From: Sulfurimonadaceae bacterium
Lineage (GTDB): Bacteria; Campylobacterota; Campylobacteria; Campylobacterales; Sulfurimonadaceae
DNA: 6,566 bases
Assembly (NCBI GenBank): GCA_030610325.1
Contig: JAUWRZ010000123.1
Span: 1-6,566 of the forward strand
Direction of reading: 5' to 3'
Part shown: piece by piece, positions 1 through 5,933 of the stretch
How the letters are laid out: each line of letters begins with the position of its first letter
How positions within the stretch are numbered: position 1 is the stretch's first letter
The notes under the pieces: model-generated
Seen by the model: the letters and a program-made list of their open reading frames with translations, nothing else
Told to the model about the DNA's origin: nothing
Databases searched by the model: none
Program-made: the position numbers and the translations under genes

Positions 1-19
1 CGAAGGACTTGAAAGGAAG

Positions 20-42
20 AAGACATCTTTTACTGATGTCTT
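20..42 (-). terminator. Candidate hairpin terminator after the DUF3570 gene
   Basis: A perfect 8-bp inverted repeat (AAGACATC / GATGTCTT, 7-nt loop) begins 5 nt after the TAA of the DUF3570 gene. On the minus strand it is followed by a pyrimidine-rich run (CTTCCTTT), not a clean U-tract, so termination would be weak or partial. The right arm, as transcribed, contains an ATG (37-35) that stays open to the window edge, so the hairpin could instead sit at the start of a next gene. Twelve codons are too few to call a gene. I favour a weak terminator or processing hairpin. Confidence 0.45.
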
Positions 43-47
43 ACTGC

Positions 48-1199
48 TTAGAAACTATATTTCAGACCTGCATTATAATAGGTCGCATTGAAGCTGTCTT
101 GTTGGTCGTAGTAGTTTAGACCTGCATTGACACTTACTGCCTGTGAGATCTTGTAGGTAGCGTTGATCTTGTACCCCACTGCTTCAAAGGCACGCATCCG
201 CTCATCACTTGAAGCATGCTCCTCATCACTGAAATAACCTGCATCATAGAACTCTGCTTCACTTTGTGTATAGAAGCGCACTCCTGCTCCAAAGAGCCAT
301 GACTTCCCAAGTGCATAGTAGAGCTCACTACTGAGGGTATGAGACATGATGTCCCAATCATCACTATAGAAACGGTAGCGGTTATTGGAGCTTAGCCGGT
401 CAGTCAAGGCCACTGTGTATTGTAATGTAGCACCATACGCGACTCTTTTATCTGGTTTACTCTCCGCGACGACATCGACTATGGACGAGTTTGGCCCAGT
501 CTCTCTGACGACGTTCATGTAAGGATTACTCAAATAGCCATCCTCACCGATATAGAACAACGACGCTTTGGCCAATGAGTCCTGATCGATGATCTGCGTG
601 AAGCCGACCTCGGTACTGATGACATCAATATCACTGGTCATGCCACTGGCACCGCTGCTGCCATCACAGGCACTGTTCTCGATGCACACCACATCAACAC
701 TGTTCGCCTGATAAGAGAGGCCAAAAGAGAGCGACTGGTTCTTATTTGCACCAAGATAGTGCAGATATTCAGCCGAGACTTCACGAGCCTCATAATCGTT
801 CTCATGCGAGTAGTTCAATCCGAGCTTCAACTCATCTCTGGAAGCAAAACGAGTCGTGAGAAGCGCGTTGATGGCCACCCTCTTATCATCATACTCGACA
901 TTATCATACTTGACATCGTCTTTATGGATACCTTTTTCTCTGGAGTAGGCAGAGGCACCACTTGTCGAGTCATACCATGTCGGACTGGCACCACTGACAC
1001 TGTCTGTGGTCAATCCGACTTTCAGGTTGTAGTCTACTCCGAGATCTTTACTGATCTCGATCGACGGGGAGGAGATAGAGGTCCGGTCATCGCTCTCATC
1101 ATACTGCAAGAACTGCACACTGACGTAATCCTCTGCCGCCAGTGAGGATGCCAGGAGAAGCGAACAGGTGACTATGGAGAGTCTGGTCTTCAGTTGCAT
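48..1199 (-). CDS. DUF3570 family predicted outer-membrane beta-barrel with three flavinylation-like motifs
   Basis: Encodes 383 residues from the ATG at 1199, about the usual size for DUF3570. An in-frame TTG at 1205 is possible but directly abuts the Shine-Dalgarno GGAGGAGG (1213-1206), whereas the ATG sits 6 nt from it. Residues 1-22 are a Sec signal peptide ending LAA before EDY. The mature chain alternates polar and hydrophobic residues in amphipathic strands, and it ends in YSF, as is typical of outer-membrane barrels. Asp-x-x-Ser-Gly-Ala-Ser occurs at residues 66-72, 77-83 and 179-185; this resembles the ApbE FMN-acceptor motif. The third copy follows two cysteines (172, 178) that could form a disulfide. 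From memory, DUF3570 genes commonly occur beside DUF4266, thioredoxin and ApbE genes, which fits here. The biochemical role of the family is not established. It is the last visible gene of the operon and is translationally coupled to the DUF4266 gene. Confidence 0.85.
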   Translation of the reverse strand: MQLKTRLSIVTCSLLLASSLAAEDYVSVQFLQYDESDDRTSISSPSIEISKDLGVDYNLKVGLTTDSVSGASPTWYDSTSGASAYSREKGIHKDDVKYDNVEYDDKRVAINALLTTRFASRDELKLGLNYSHENDYEAREVSAEYLHYLGANKNQSLSFGLSYQANSVDVVCIENSACDGSSGASGMTSDIDVISTEVGFTQIIDQDSLAKASLFYIGEDGYLSNPYMNVVRETGPNSSIVDVVAESKPDKRVAYGATLQYTVALTDRLSSNNRYRFYSDDWDIMSHTLSSELYYALGKSWLFGAGVRFYTQSEAEFYDAGYFSDEEHASSDERMRAFEAVGYKINATYKISQAVSVNAGLNYYDQQDSFNATYYNAGLKYSF

Positions 1200-1408
1200 C
1201 CGCAACCTCCTCCGGCAACACCACCGCCGCCTTTAGATCCTTCTTTGGAGAAGAAGATGTGGTTCTCGAACTTTGTGAAGAGCGTGTTCCCCGCATTGTC
1301 TTGCATCCTATCGTTCGCCAGGGTCTCTTTCTCCCACGGTTGGACATCTTTTATGCTGCAGCCACTAAGCACAAACAGCGATATCATAATCAAAGCAGTT
1401 CGCATCAT
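1190..1408 (-). CDS. DUF4266 small lipoprotein with Gly/Cys C-terminal tail
   Basis: A 72-residue protein (71 if the second ATG is used). Residues 1-16 form a short lipoprotein signal peptide ending in lipobox LSGC, with Cys17 as the lipidated residue, so the mature protein is a membrane-anchored chain of about 56 residues. Two features match the DUF4266 family: a PWE-x-x-TLA stretch (residues 24-31) and a tail with FFSKEGS followed by a glycine run and GGGCGCN at the very end. Cys69 and Cys71 are the only cysteines besides the lipidated one. A conserved C-terminal Cys-Gly-Cys suggests metal binding, thiol redox chemistry or modification, but the function is unknown. Its ATG overlaps the thioredoxin stop as ATGA (1408-1405). 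Its last 10 nt overlap the DUF3570 start. The neighbours imply a joint role with DUF3570 and the thioredoxin. Confidence 0.85.
   Translation of the reverse strand: MMRTALIMISLFVLSGCSIKDVQPWEKETLANDRMQDNAGNTLFTKFENHIFFSKEGSKGGGGVAGGGCGCN
1206..1213 (-). promoter_or_regulatory. Ribosome binding site of the DUF3570 gene, inside the DUF4266 coding sequence
   Basis: GGAGGAGG lies 6 nt before the ATG at 1199. The same bases are read as Gly codons of the C-terminal GGGCGCN tail of the upstream gene. It decides the start: the upstream TTG at 1205 would have no spacer. Confidence 0.8.
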
Positions 1409-1866
1409 CTTTTCAGCCTTTCAAGGTCGGCCATGATGACCTCATCGATATCATCGACTGCCCCGTAGATCACCTCGACCACTTTTTTATCCTGGATGTA
1501 AAAGAGTGCTGGCATCCCGATAGGCTTGAACTCTTTTATGATCTCGTTCTCAGGGTCGTTGATGACCCTAAACGTCAAAGCCTCTTTTGCTATCAGCTCT
1601 TTTTGAAACGCCAACGCGTTCTCGATCTTCTTATCTACATCTATGCCTATGATCTCTACCTGAGCCGGATCGACCTTTTGATGGACCTGTGAGATATAGG
1701 GGATCTCCTTCTCACATGAGTTACACCAGGAAGCAAAGAAATCTATGACGTAGATCTTCTCCGTTTTGATGCCCAGTCTATCCTGAATCTCCTGGCTGAG
1801 CATGTCACCTTTCTCATAACCAAACAGTAGAGAGGTTAAGAACAGTATAAGTATTAAAGGTCGCAT
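1405..1866 (-). CDS. Exported thioredoxin-like (TlpA/ResA-type) protein
   Basis: A 153-residue protein. Residues 1-16 are a hydrophobic export signal with no lipobox, so the domain should act in the periplasm, either cleaved or N-terminally anchored. The thioredoxin fold is shown by the strand leading into FFASWCNSCEKEIP (active-site Cys48 and Cys51, CNSC instead of the usual CGPC or CEPC). A GID strand lies near residue 75, and the cis-proline loop GMPALFYI contains Pro119. TlpA/ResA proteins usually reduce thiols of apocytochrome c or other envelope proteins. Likely partners here are the Cys-Gly-Cys tail of the DUF4266 product, the cysteine pair in DUF3570, or the CxxCH sites of the upstream lipoprotein; this is inference. 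The Shine-Dalgarno AAAGGAG ends 4 nt before the ATG. The gene lies 55 nt after the cytochrome gene and overlaps the DUF4266 gene by 4 nt. Confidence 0.85.
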   Translation of the reverse strand: MRPLILILFLTSLLFGYEKGDMLSQEIQDRLGIKTEKIYVIDFFASWCNSCEKEIPYISQVHQKVDPAQVEIIGIDVDKKIENALAFQKELIAKEALTFRVINDPENEIIKEFKPIGMPALFYIQDKKVVEVIYGAVDDIDEVIMADLERLKR

Positions 1867-1888
1867 TGGTCTCCTTTTGATAGGTATT

Positions 1889-1917
1889 TATGACAATAGA
1901 GAACAACTCTCGTCATA
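1889..1917 (-). other. Intercistronic hairpin between the dihaem lipoprotein and thioredoxin genes
   Basis: An imperfect stem: outer arms TATGAC/GTCATA (6 bp), a small internal loop, then AGAG/CTCT around a 5-nt loop. It starts 4 nt after the TAA of the lipoprotein gene. It has no U-tract, so it is more likely an mRNA processing or stability element, or a partial attenuator setting different expression levels, than a full terminator. Confidence 0.4.
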
Positions 1918-1921
1918 CTCT

Positions 1922-3916
1922 TTAGTCCTCTATTGTGATGACGTTTGGTGCGTCATATCTTAGCTCACCATCTCTGGCATGACAGAAGTTACAGTTAAAA
2001 TACTCGGCACCTTCATGGTAATAACCAACGGAACTCACTACAGCACTTCCAGCCTCATCGACTACGACAGCTTTAAAGTTCTTGCCTACGATACTTTCTA
2101 GAGGTATATTGAAGTTCTCACCTTCGCCTTTTCTGATGTTGGCCAGAAGTGACGCACTTCCATCTTCAAACTCAAATCTTATGTTGTGGCCTGATGCTGA
2201 CGCCGTACCGGCTTTATCCTCATAGATCTTACCGCCTGCGAAGCTATGACATACTGAACAGAAACGTCCATGACAGTGTCCGCCATCTTTGGAGTTGATA
2301 TCGGCTATATCCGGATCAGGCTCATTGGTCAGGTTTTTCAGACTGTTCTCTTTGTTCAGGTTCACCAAGAAGGCATCCCCTCTGAAGTTCAAGTCGTTCT
2401 TGGCATAGATGATGACATTACCTTCACTGTCTACCATCTCATCGACATAGCGACTGTTTTGCATGAACGTCTGAAAGTTGTACGTCGCGATCGTCCCTAG
2501 TGTCAGACCATCTTCAAGAGGCTTTGTCGGGTCTATCGCTTTTAGCGTCCCACCACCATAATTGTCAGTATTGTCGACTCTGATGTAGGCATATGGAGTA
2601 TATTTATAGGTCGATCCAAAGTTCAGGCTACCATCTTTTGCAGCGGTGATCGCTGACCAGAAACTGTCCTCTCTACACTCTTTTTTCCCATCTTCAAGTT
2701 TACAGGCACTGAAGGTCGTATCACCGGTCTGAGTATCGAGACTATAGGTCGTGTAGAGGTAGTGGTCACCTATTCCCATATTGAACGGATATTTCTGTCC
2801 TCTGGTCTTTGTAGTCACCGAGATCTCGATAGCTGCTGTGCTAATACTGCCATCTTTCATAACGGCATGCATCTGATCATCGCCACCATAGATCACCATG
2901 TCGTCAGTAAAGGCTCTGAACCCTTCAGCCTTTCCATCCGTTGAGATCTGCTTGACAGTCCCGTCAAGATCGACACGCGAGATGTTGCCGTTCTCGACAA
3001 AATAGATACTCTCACCATTGAGTTCATAAGGGGTACTGTGTCCCACTTTCTCCGGCAGCGTCACACCCGCCAACTTCGTCATGCTGTTATCTGACTTGTC
3101 CAGTACATATGGTTCATCACTGATGGACATGACACTCTTGAGGGTACCGCCTACATCTCCGAGGAAGATCGGCTCAGAATCGACATCGGCTATCTTCGTA
3201 CATGTCGCCATATCTGTCGTACACTCCTCAAGGCTCGAGACATTGGAGTCATAGACCACATATCCATCCGCCGCAGCTCCGTATTCCGGATACGTGAGTG
3301 TCAGAAGCGTCTTATCATCAAAAGCGACTGCAGCGTCACTACCTGACATCTCTGGTGCGATAAGCAGTGTGGACTCATCGGCACTCTGGACTGTCAGGTA
3401 CTGTTTTGAACCCAGGTAATCAAGCCTTTGATAACTGTGACTTCCGCCACGCCCGGTCCCTGTAATATTTGACTCCGCACTGTTTGCCACCTCTTCTGCA
3501 GCACCACTGCCTTTTTTCAGTACTATCTTATAAGGGTTGGCGCCTGAGACATAACTCAGCGTATCTGCATAGAGATCCTTATAGTTGTTATCTGCATCGT
3601 AAGTGAACGTCGTCGTGACCACCGGATAATCGACATCGAGTACATCATTGGAGGCAAGTACTGCATCGGTATCACCCGTATCGATGACCCTGACATTTTT
3701 TAGACTGCCAAGTCCTGCATGTTTAGAGTTACCATAGAACAGATGACTTTGTGTACCGCTTTGCGCTGCGAGGATATTTACCTCTGTTGCACTCCCCTCA
3801 TCTGATGCACTATCATCACCGACTGCAGGAGAGCTGCTACTACTGCTTCCACCACATCCACTGAGTACGACTATCCCTATTGCTACCATTGATAATCTGA
3901 GTAGATCTTTTTTCAT
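1922..3916 (-). CDS. Large dihaem c-type cytochrome lipoprotein
   Basis: A 664-residue protein not recognised as a named family. The N-terminus has lipobox LSGC (lipidated Cys21), then a Ser-rich linker to about residue 46. Residues 50-530 are rich in short beta strands, with repeats of the kind 'strand, Asp/Gly turn, strand' (for example 268-355) that suggest a beta-propeller-like or WD/TolB-like fold. Cys232/Cys239 and Cys405/Cys414 could be disulfides. The C-terminal 120 residues hold two haem c motifs, CSVCH (553-557) and CNFCH (642-646), separated by about 85 residues of beta-rich sequence. An additional Cys-His pair at 548-549 lies just before the first motif. The protein should be anchored in the envelope and carry electrons; the substrate is unknown. 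The start is supported by the Shine-Dalgarno AAGGG 7 nt upstream of the ATG. It is first in the operon with the thioredoxin, DUF4266 and DUF3570 genes. Confidence 0.8.
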   Translation of the reverse strand: MKKDLLRLSMVAIGIVVLSGCGGSSSSSSPAVGDDSASDEGSATEVNILAAQSGTQSHLFYGNSKHAGLGSLKNVRVIDTGDTDAVLASNDVLDVDYPVVTTTFTYDADNNYKDLYADTLSYVSGANPYKIVLKKGSGAAEEVANSAESNITGTGRGGSHSYQRLDYLGSKQYLTVQSADESTLLIAPEMSGSDAAVAFDDKTLLTLTYPEYGAAADGYVVYDSNVSSLEECTTDMATCTKIADVDSEPIFLGDVGGTLKSVMSISDEPYVLDKSDNSMTKLAGVTLPEKVGHSTPYELNGESIYFVENGNISRVDLDGTVKQISTDGKAEGFRAFTDDMVIYGGDDQMHAVMKDGSISTAAIEISVTTKTRGQKYPFNMGIGDHYLYTTYSLDTQTGDTTFSACKLEDGKKECREDSFWSAITAAKDGSLNFGSTYKYTPYAYIRVDNTDNYGGGTLKAIDPTKPLEDGLTLGTIATYNFQTFMQNSRYVDEMVDSEGNVIIYAKNDLNFRGDAFLVNLNKENSLKNLTNEPDPDIADINSKDGGHCHGRFCSVCHSFAGGKIYEDKAGTASASGHNIRFEFEDGSASLLANIRKGEGENFNIPLESIVGKNFKAVVVDEAGSAVVSSVGYYHEGAEYFNCNFCHARDGELRYDAPNVITIED

Positions 3917-4202
3917 TTTTCATCCCTTATAATAAAGATTTTGATGAATTATAAAATTAGAGTGTTACATTTATGTTAATTTCAGATTTAGGAGGTAAAT
4001 CTCGTCTATTTGCTGTTTCAGCACCTATCTTATTGCATTTCATACTCACAATAATAAACTGATCCTATATATCAGAGCTTATCTGAAGGAGAGGAGAGCA
4101 TACCCTGAGCAGGCAGATCTCTTGTCAAGTATAGAAGGTGGGACAATGCCTTTCAGTCAAGAGGTATTGGTGGGGAAAGTATCAAGTGTCTATAGAGCCC
4201 GA
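3917..4202. other. Intergenic region between the haem chemoreceptor and the redox operon
   Basis: 286 bp without a credible gene. It holds the TATAAT promoter near its left end, a perfect dyad TGCTG-TTT-CAGCA at 4011-4023 (possible operator, about 60-70 bp upstream of the -10 box), and a second dyad TCAGA-N5-TCTGA at 4072-4086. The part next to the chemoreceptor stop has no hairpin with a U-tract, so I see no intrinsic terminator for that gene, and read-through into the operon is possible. Confidence 0.5.
3948..3953 (-). promoter_or_regulatory. Probable -10 box (TATAAT) of the redox operon
   Basis: A perfect TATAAT on the minus strand in a very AT-rich stretch, about 32 nt before the lipoprotein start codon. 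It would give a leader of roughly 25 nt. No good TTGACA lies 16-18 nt upstream, but poor -35 boxes are normal for Campylobacterota sigma70 promoters. Confidence 0.5.
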
Positions 4203-5786
4203 TCAGCTCTTAAACTCCTCGATCCGTGACTGAAGTGACTGCGCGACCTCGAGAAGTTGCTGAGAGTCTTTTGCGATGGCTTCTGAGTGCGCCTGGTTCT
4301 TGTCTGACTGGGTATCTATCTGGTTGATCTTCTCAAGCATCCATTCGGTGATCTCGACCATCTCCAGCGCATCACGATATGAATCTTTTGCTACTGTCAC
4401 AGAGTGCTGCATCTCCTGTGAGGTCTCATTGATCTTACTGTCTACTTCACTGGTGATCTGTGTAAGTTTTTCCATCCCCTGCGCGTTCTTCTGCATCTTG
4501 TCGCTTGCATCATTGATCGACTGGATGATGCTGCTTACACTCATCTCTATCTCATTGAGGCTTTTTTGGGTACGCTCTGCCAATTTTCGGACCTCATCCG
4601 CTACAACAGCAAAACCACGTCCGTGTTCACCGGCTCTAGCTGCTTCGATGGCAGCATTAAGAGCAAGAAGGTTGGTCTGATCTGCGATATCTTTTATGAC
4701 ATCAAGTACATCTTTGACCTGATCCGCATCATGCTGTAACTCGCCAAGCTGACTGGCAAGTTCATGTTCTACCTCTGCCGTAGCATCGACCTCATGACCT
4801 AACAGGCCTAAAGACTCTTTGGCGATGTTCAGGTTCTCATTTACCTCAGAGATCTTCTTCTCACTCTCCTGCGATATCTCCAGGGTCTTATCAAGTATCT
4901 GTTTGACATCCTGACCCTTCCGTGTCGTCTCCTGCACGATGGCACGCTCTTCGTTCACACTCTCACGTATCTCAGATGTCGTACTGGTGATGGTCGAAGC
5001 GATCACACTGTTCTCACCACTAAGCGATTTCACCTCAAGGATAGTGTCCTGAACCATAGCAATAAAGTCATTTACCGCGCCTGCAGTCGCTCCAAGCTCG
5101 TTCTTTGCACTGCTATCAAGTCGCTGGGTAAGGTCTTTGTCTCCAGAGACAAGTTCCTCGATACGGAGTCTTAGGCGTTCCAGCGGTAACAGTATCTCTT
5201 TGGTGAAGAAGAGGTAGGAGGTAGTGATGAACAATAGACCCAGGACCAAAAGACTGATCATGATCGTCTGCTCGTTTCCAGCGATCTGCTCATCGTTCTC
5301 TTCAAGTGACATCACGAGGTCCATCACACCCAGGACATCACCGGTCTGAGAGCTGGCATGACACATAAGACAGCGCTCCTCCGCATACAGAGGCTTTATA
5401 AGACGTAGGGCATGTCCTCCATCCTCTATCTCGACAGTCATGGCTTTCTTTGTATCAAAGACCTCTCTGATAAGGACATCTTGTGTAAATATTCCAGAGC
5501 CATAGTCGTTGATTATCTGCTGCGAACGCGATACACTCAATGCCTTGATACCTTTGATCTCATTTGCCTGCTTGATGATCTCCTCTATCGCCGCGGGATC
5601 ACCTAAAAGCATCCCGTTTGAGAGTGTCTGAAAAACGGACTGACTGGTAGTCTCAAGTGCACGGTCTGTCGTCTTTGTCGAAAACTGCTCAAAAAGATGA
5701 CTGGAGTAGAGATAGATACCGATCGTACCTAAGATCGTCAAAAAGACGGTAGAGAAGATAATCCGCGACTTGATGGTATGTAACAT
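4203..5786 (-). CDS. Methyl-accepting chemotaxis protein with a haem c periplasmic sensor domain
   Basis: 527 residues, a complete transmembrane chemoreceptor. TM1 is at about residues 9-28, the periplasmic sensor at 29-173, TM2 at about 174-194, a HAMP linker at 195-250, and then a long coiled-coil signalling domain. The conserved hairpin tip that contacts CheA/CheW spans residues 367-406 (around [20 protein letters not shown]). The sensor has one c-haem site, CLMCH at 139-143, near the second membrane segment, as in the haem-containing PAS/Cache-like receptors described from Geobacter (GSU0935, GSU0582) and in DUF3365/Tll0287-type domains. It probably senses redox potential, oxygen, NO or a related ligand through the haem and steers the flagellar motor; the ligand is inference. 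It ends FKS with no CheR-binding pentapeptide. The start is set by TM1; the Shine-Dalgarno (AGAGAG) is weak. It has its own promoter at 5876-5904. Confidence 0.93.
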   Translation of the reverse strand: MLHTIKSRIIFSTVFLTILGTIGIYLYSSHLFEQFSTKTTDRALETTSQSVFQTLSNGMLLGDPAAIEEIIKQANEIKGIKALSVSRSQQIINDYGSGIFTQDVLIREVFDTKKAMTVEIEDGGHALRLIKPLYAEERCLMCHASSQTGDVLGVMDLVMSLEENDEQIAGNEQTIMISLLVLGLLFITTSYLFFTKEILLPLERLRLRIEELVSGDKDLTQRLDSSAKNELGATAGAVNDFIAMVQDTILEVKSLSGENSVIASTITSTTSEIRESVNEERAIVQETTRKGQDVKQILDKTLEISQESEKKISEVNENLNIAKESLGLLGHEVDATAEVEHELASQLGELQHDADQVKDVLDVIKDIADQTNLLALNAAIEAARAGEHGRGFAVVADEVRKLAERTQKSLNEIEMSVSSIIQSINDASDKMQKNAQGMEKLTQITSEVDSKINETSQEMQHSVTVAKDSYRDALEMVEITEWMLEKINQIDTQSDKNQAHSEAIAKDSQQLLEVAQSLQSRIEEFKS

Positions 5787-5804
5787 GCCAGCTCTCTTTT
5801 ATAA

Positions 5805-5850
5805 GGTACCTCTAATAACCCTGTATGTCATCAGGGTTGTTAGAGGTGCC
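5805..5850 (-). promoter_or_regulatory. Long 19-bp hairpin in the leader of the haem chemoreceptor gene
   Basis: The arms 5805-5823 and 5832-5850 are inverted repeats matching at 17 of 19 positions. Both mismatches become A-C in one transcript and G-U pairs in the other, and the loop is 8 nt. It ends 18 nt before the chemoreceptor ATG and lies downstream of the promoter at 5876-5904, so it would be in the mRNA leader. On the minus strand only TTAT follows, which is weak for a terminator. On the plus strand an AT-rich, T-rich stretch follows, so it could also terminate plus-strand transcripts. It may be a terminator of the upstream glutaminase gene, an attenuator or an operator. Confidence 0.6.
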
Positions 5851-5875
5851 CTATACATTTATTTTACATTTTTTA

Positions 5876-5904
5876 AGTATATCGCGTATAAGCATAAAAA
5901 TCAA
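5876..5904 (-). promoter_or_regulatory. Probable sigma70-type promoter of the chemoreceptor gene
   Basis: On the minus strand, -35 TTGATT (5904-5899) and -10 TATACT (5881-5876) are separated by exactly 17 nt. The predicted transcription start is near 5869, giving a leader of about 83 nt that includes the large hairpin at 5805-5850. It lies wholly in the intergenic region after the glutaminase stop. Confidence 0.55.
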
Positions 5905-5933
5905 TCATAACGGGAGCTGATAGATGCTGTTTA

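Noticed and set aside
1..37. Possible start of the next gene (ATG at 37-35, minus strand)
   Set aside because: Only 12 codons are visible, with no clear ribosome binding site, and the ATG lies within the hairpin arm. Not callable.
759..1145. Plus-strand open frame of 128 codons opposite DUF3570
   Set aside because: Low-complexity, compositionally odd product with no recognisable domain, antisense to a well-supported barrel gene. It is a shadow frame.
1099..1347. Minus-strand 82-codon frame overlapping DUF4266 and DUF3570
   Set aside because: Arg/Ser-rich product in a different frame from two recognisable families. No plausible domain.
3787..3816. Possible flavinylation motif (DEGSAT) in the Ser-rich linker of the dihaem lipoprotein
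   Set aside because: It lacks the spacing and the Ser-Gly-Ala core of the ApbE motif. It lies in a low-complexity linker. The VSGANP at residues 123-128 lacks a Ser/Thr acceptor.
3988..4054. Strong plus-strand Shine-Dalgarno-like sequence (TAGGAGGT)
   Set aside because: Only a TTG-started frame of about 14 codons follows, so it does not support a gene.
4146..4229. Plus-strand 27-codon micro-ORF with an AAGG-like ribosome site, antisense to the chemoreceptor 3' end
   Set aside because: Too short, no convincing promoter, and overlaps the end of a real gene. It cannot be told from chance.
4276..4680. Plus-strand open frame of 134 codons opposite the chemoreceptor
   Set aside because: Ser/Leu/Ile-rich product typical of the strand opposite an MCP coiled coil. 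No independent start signal.
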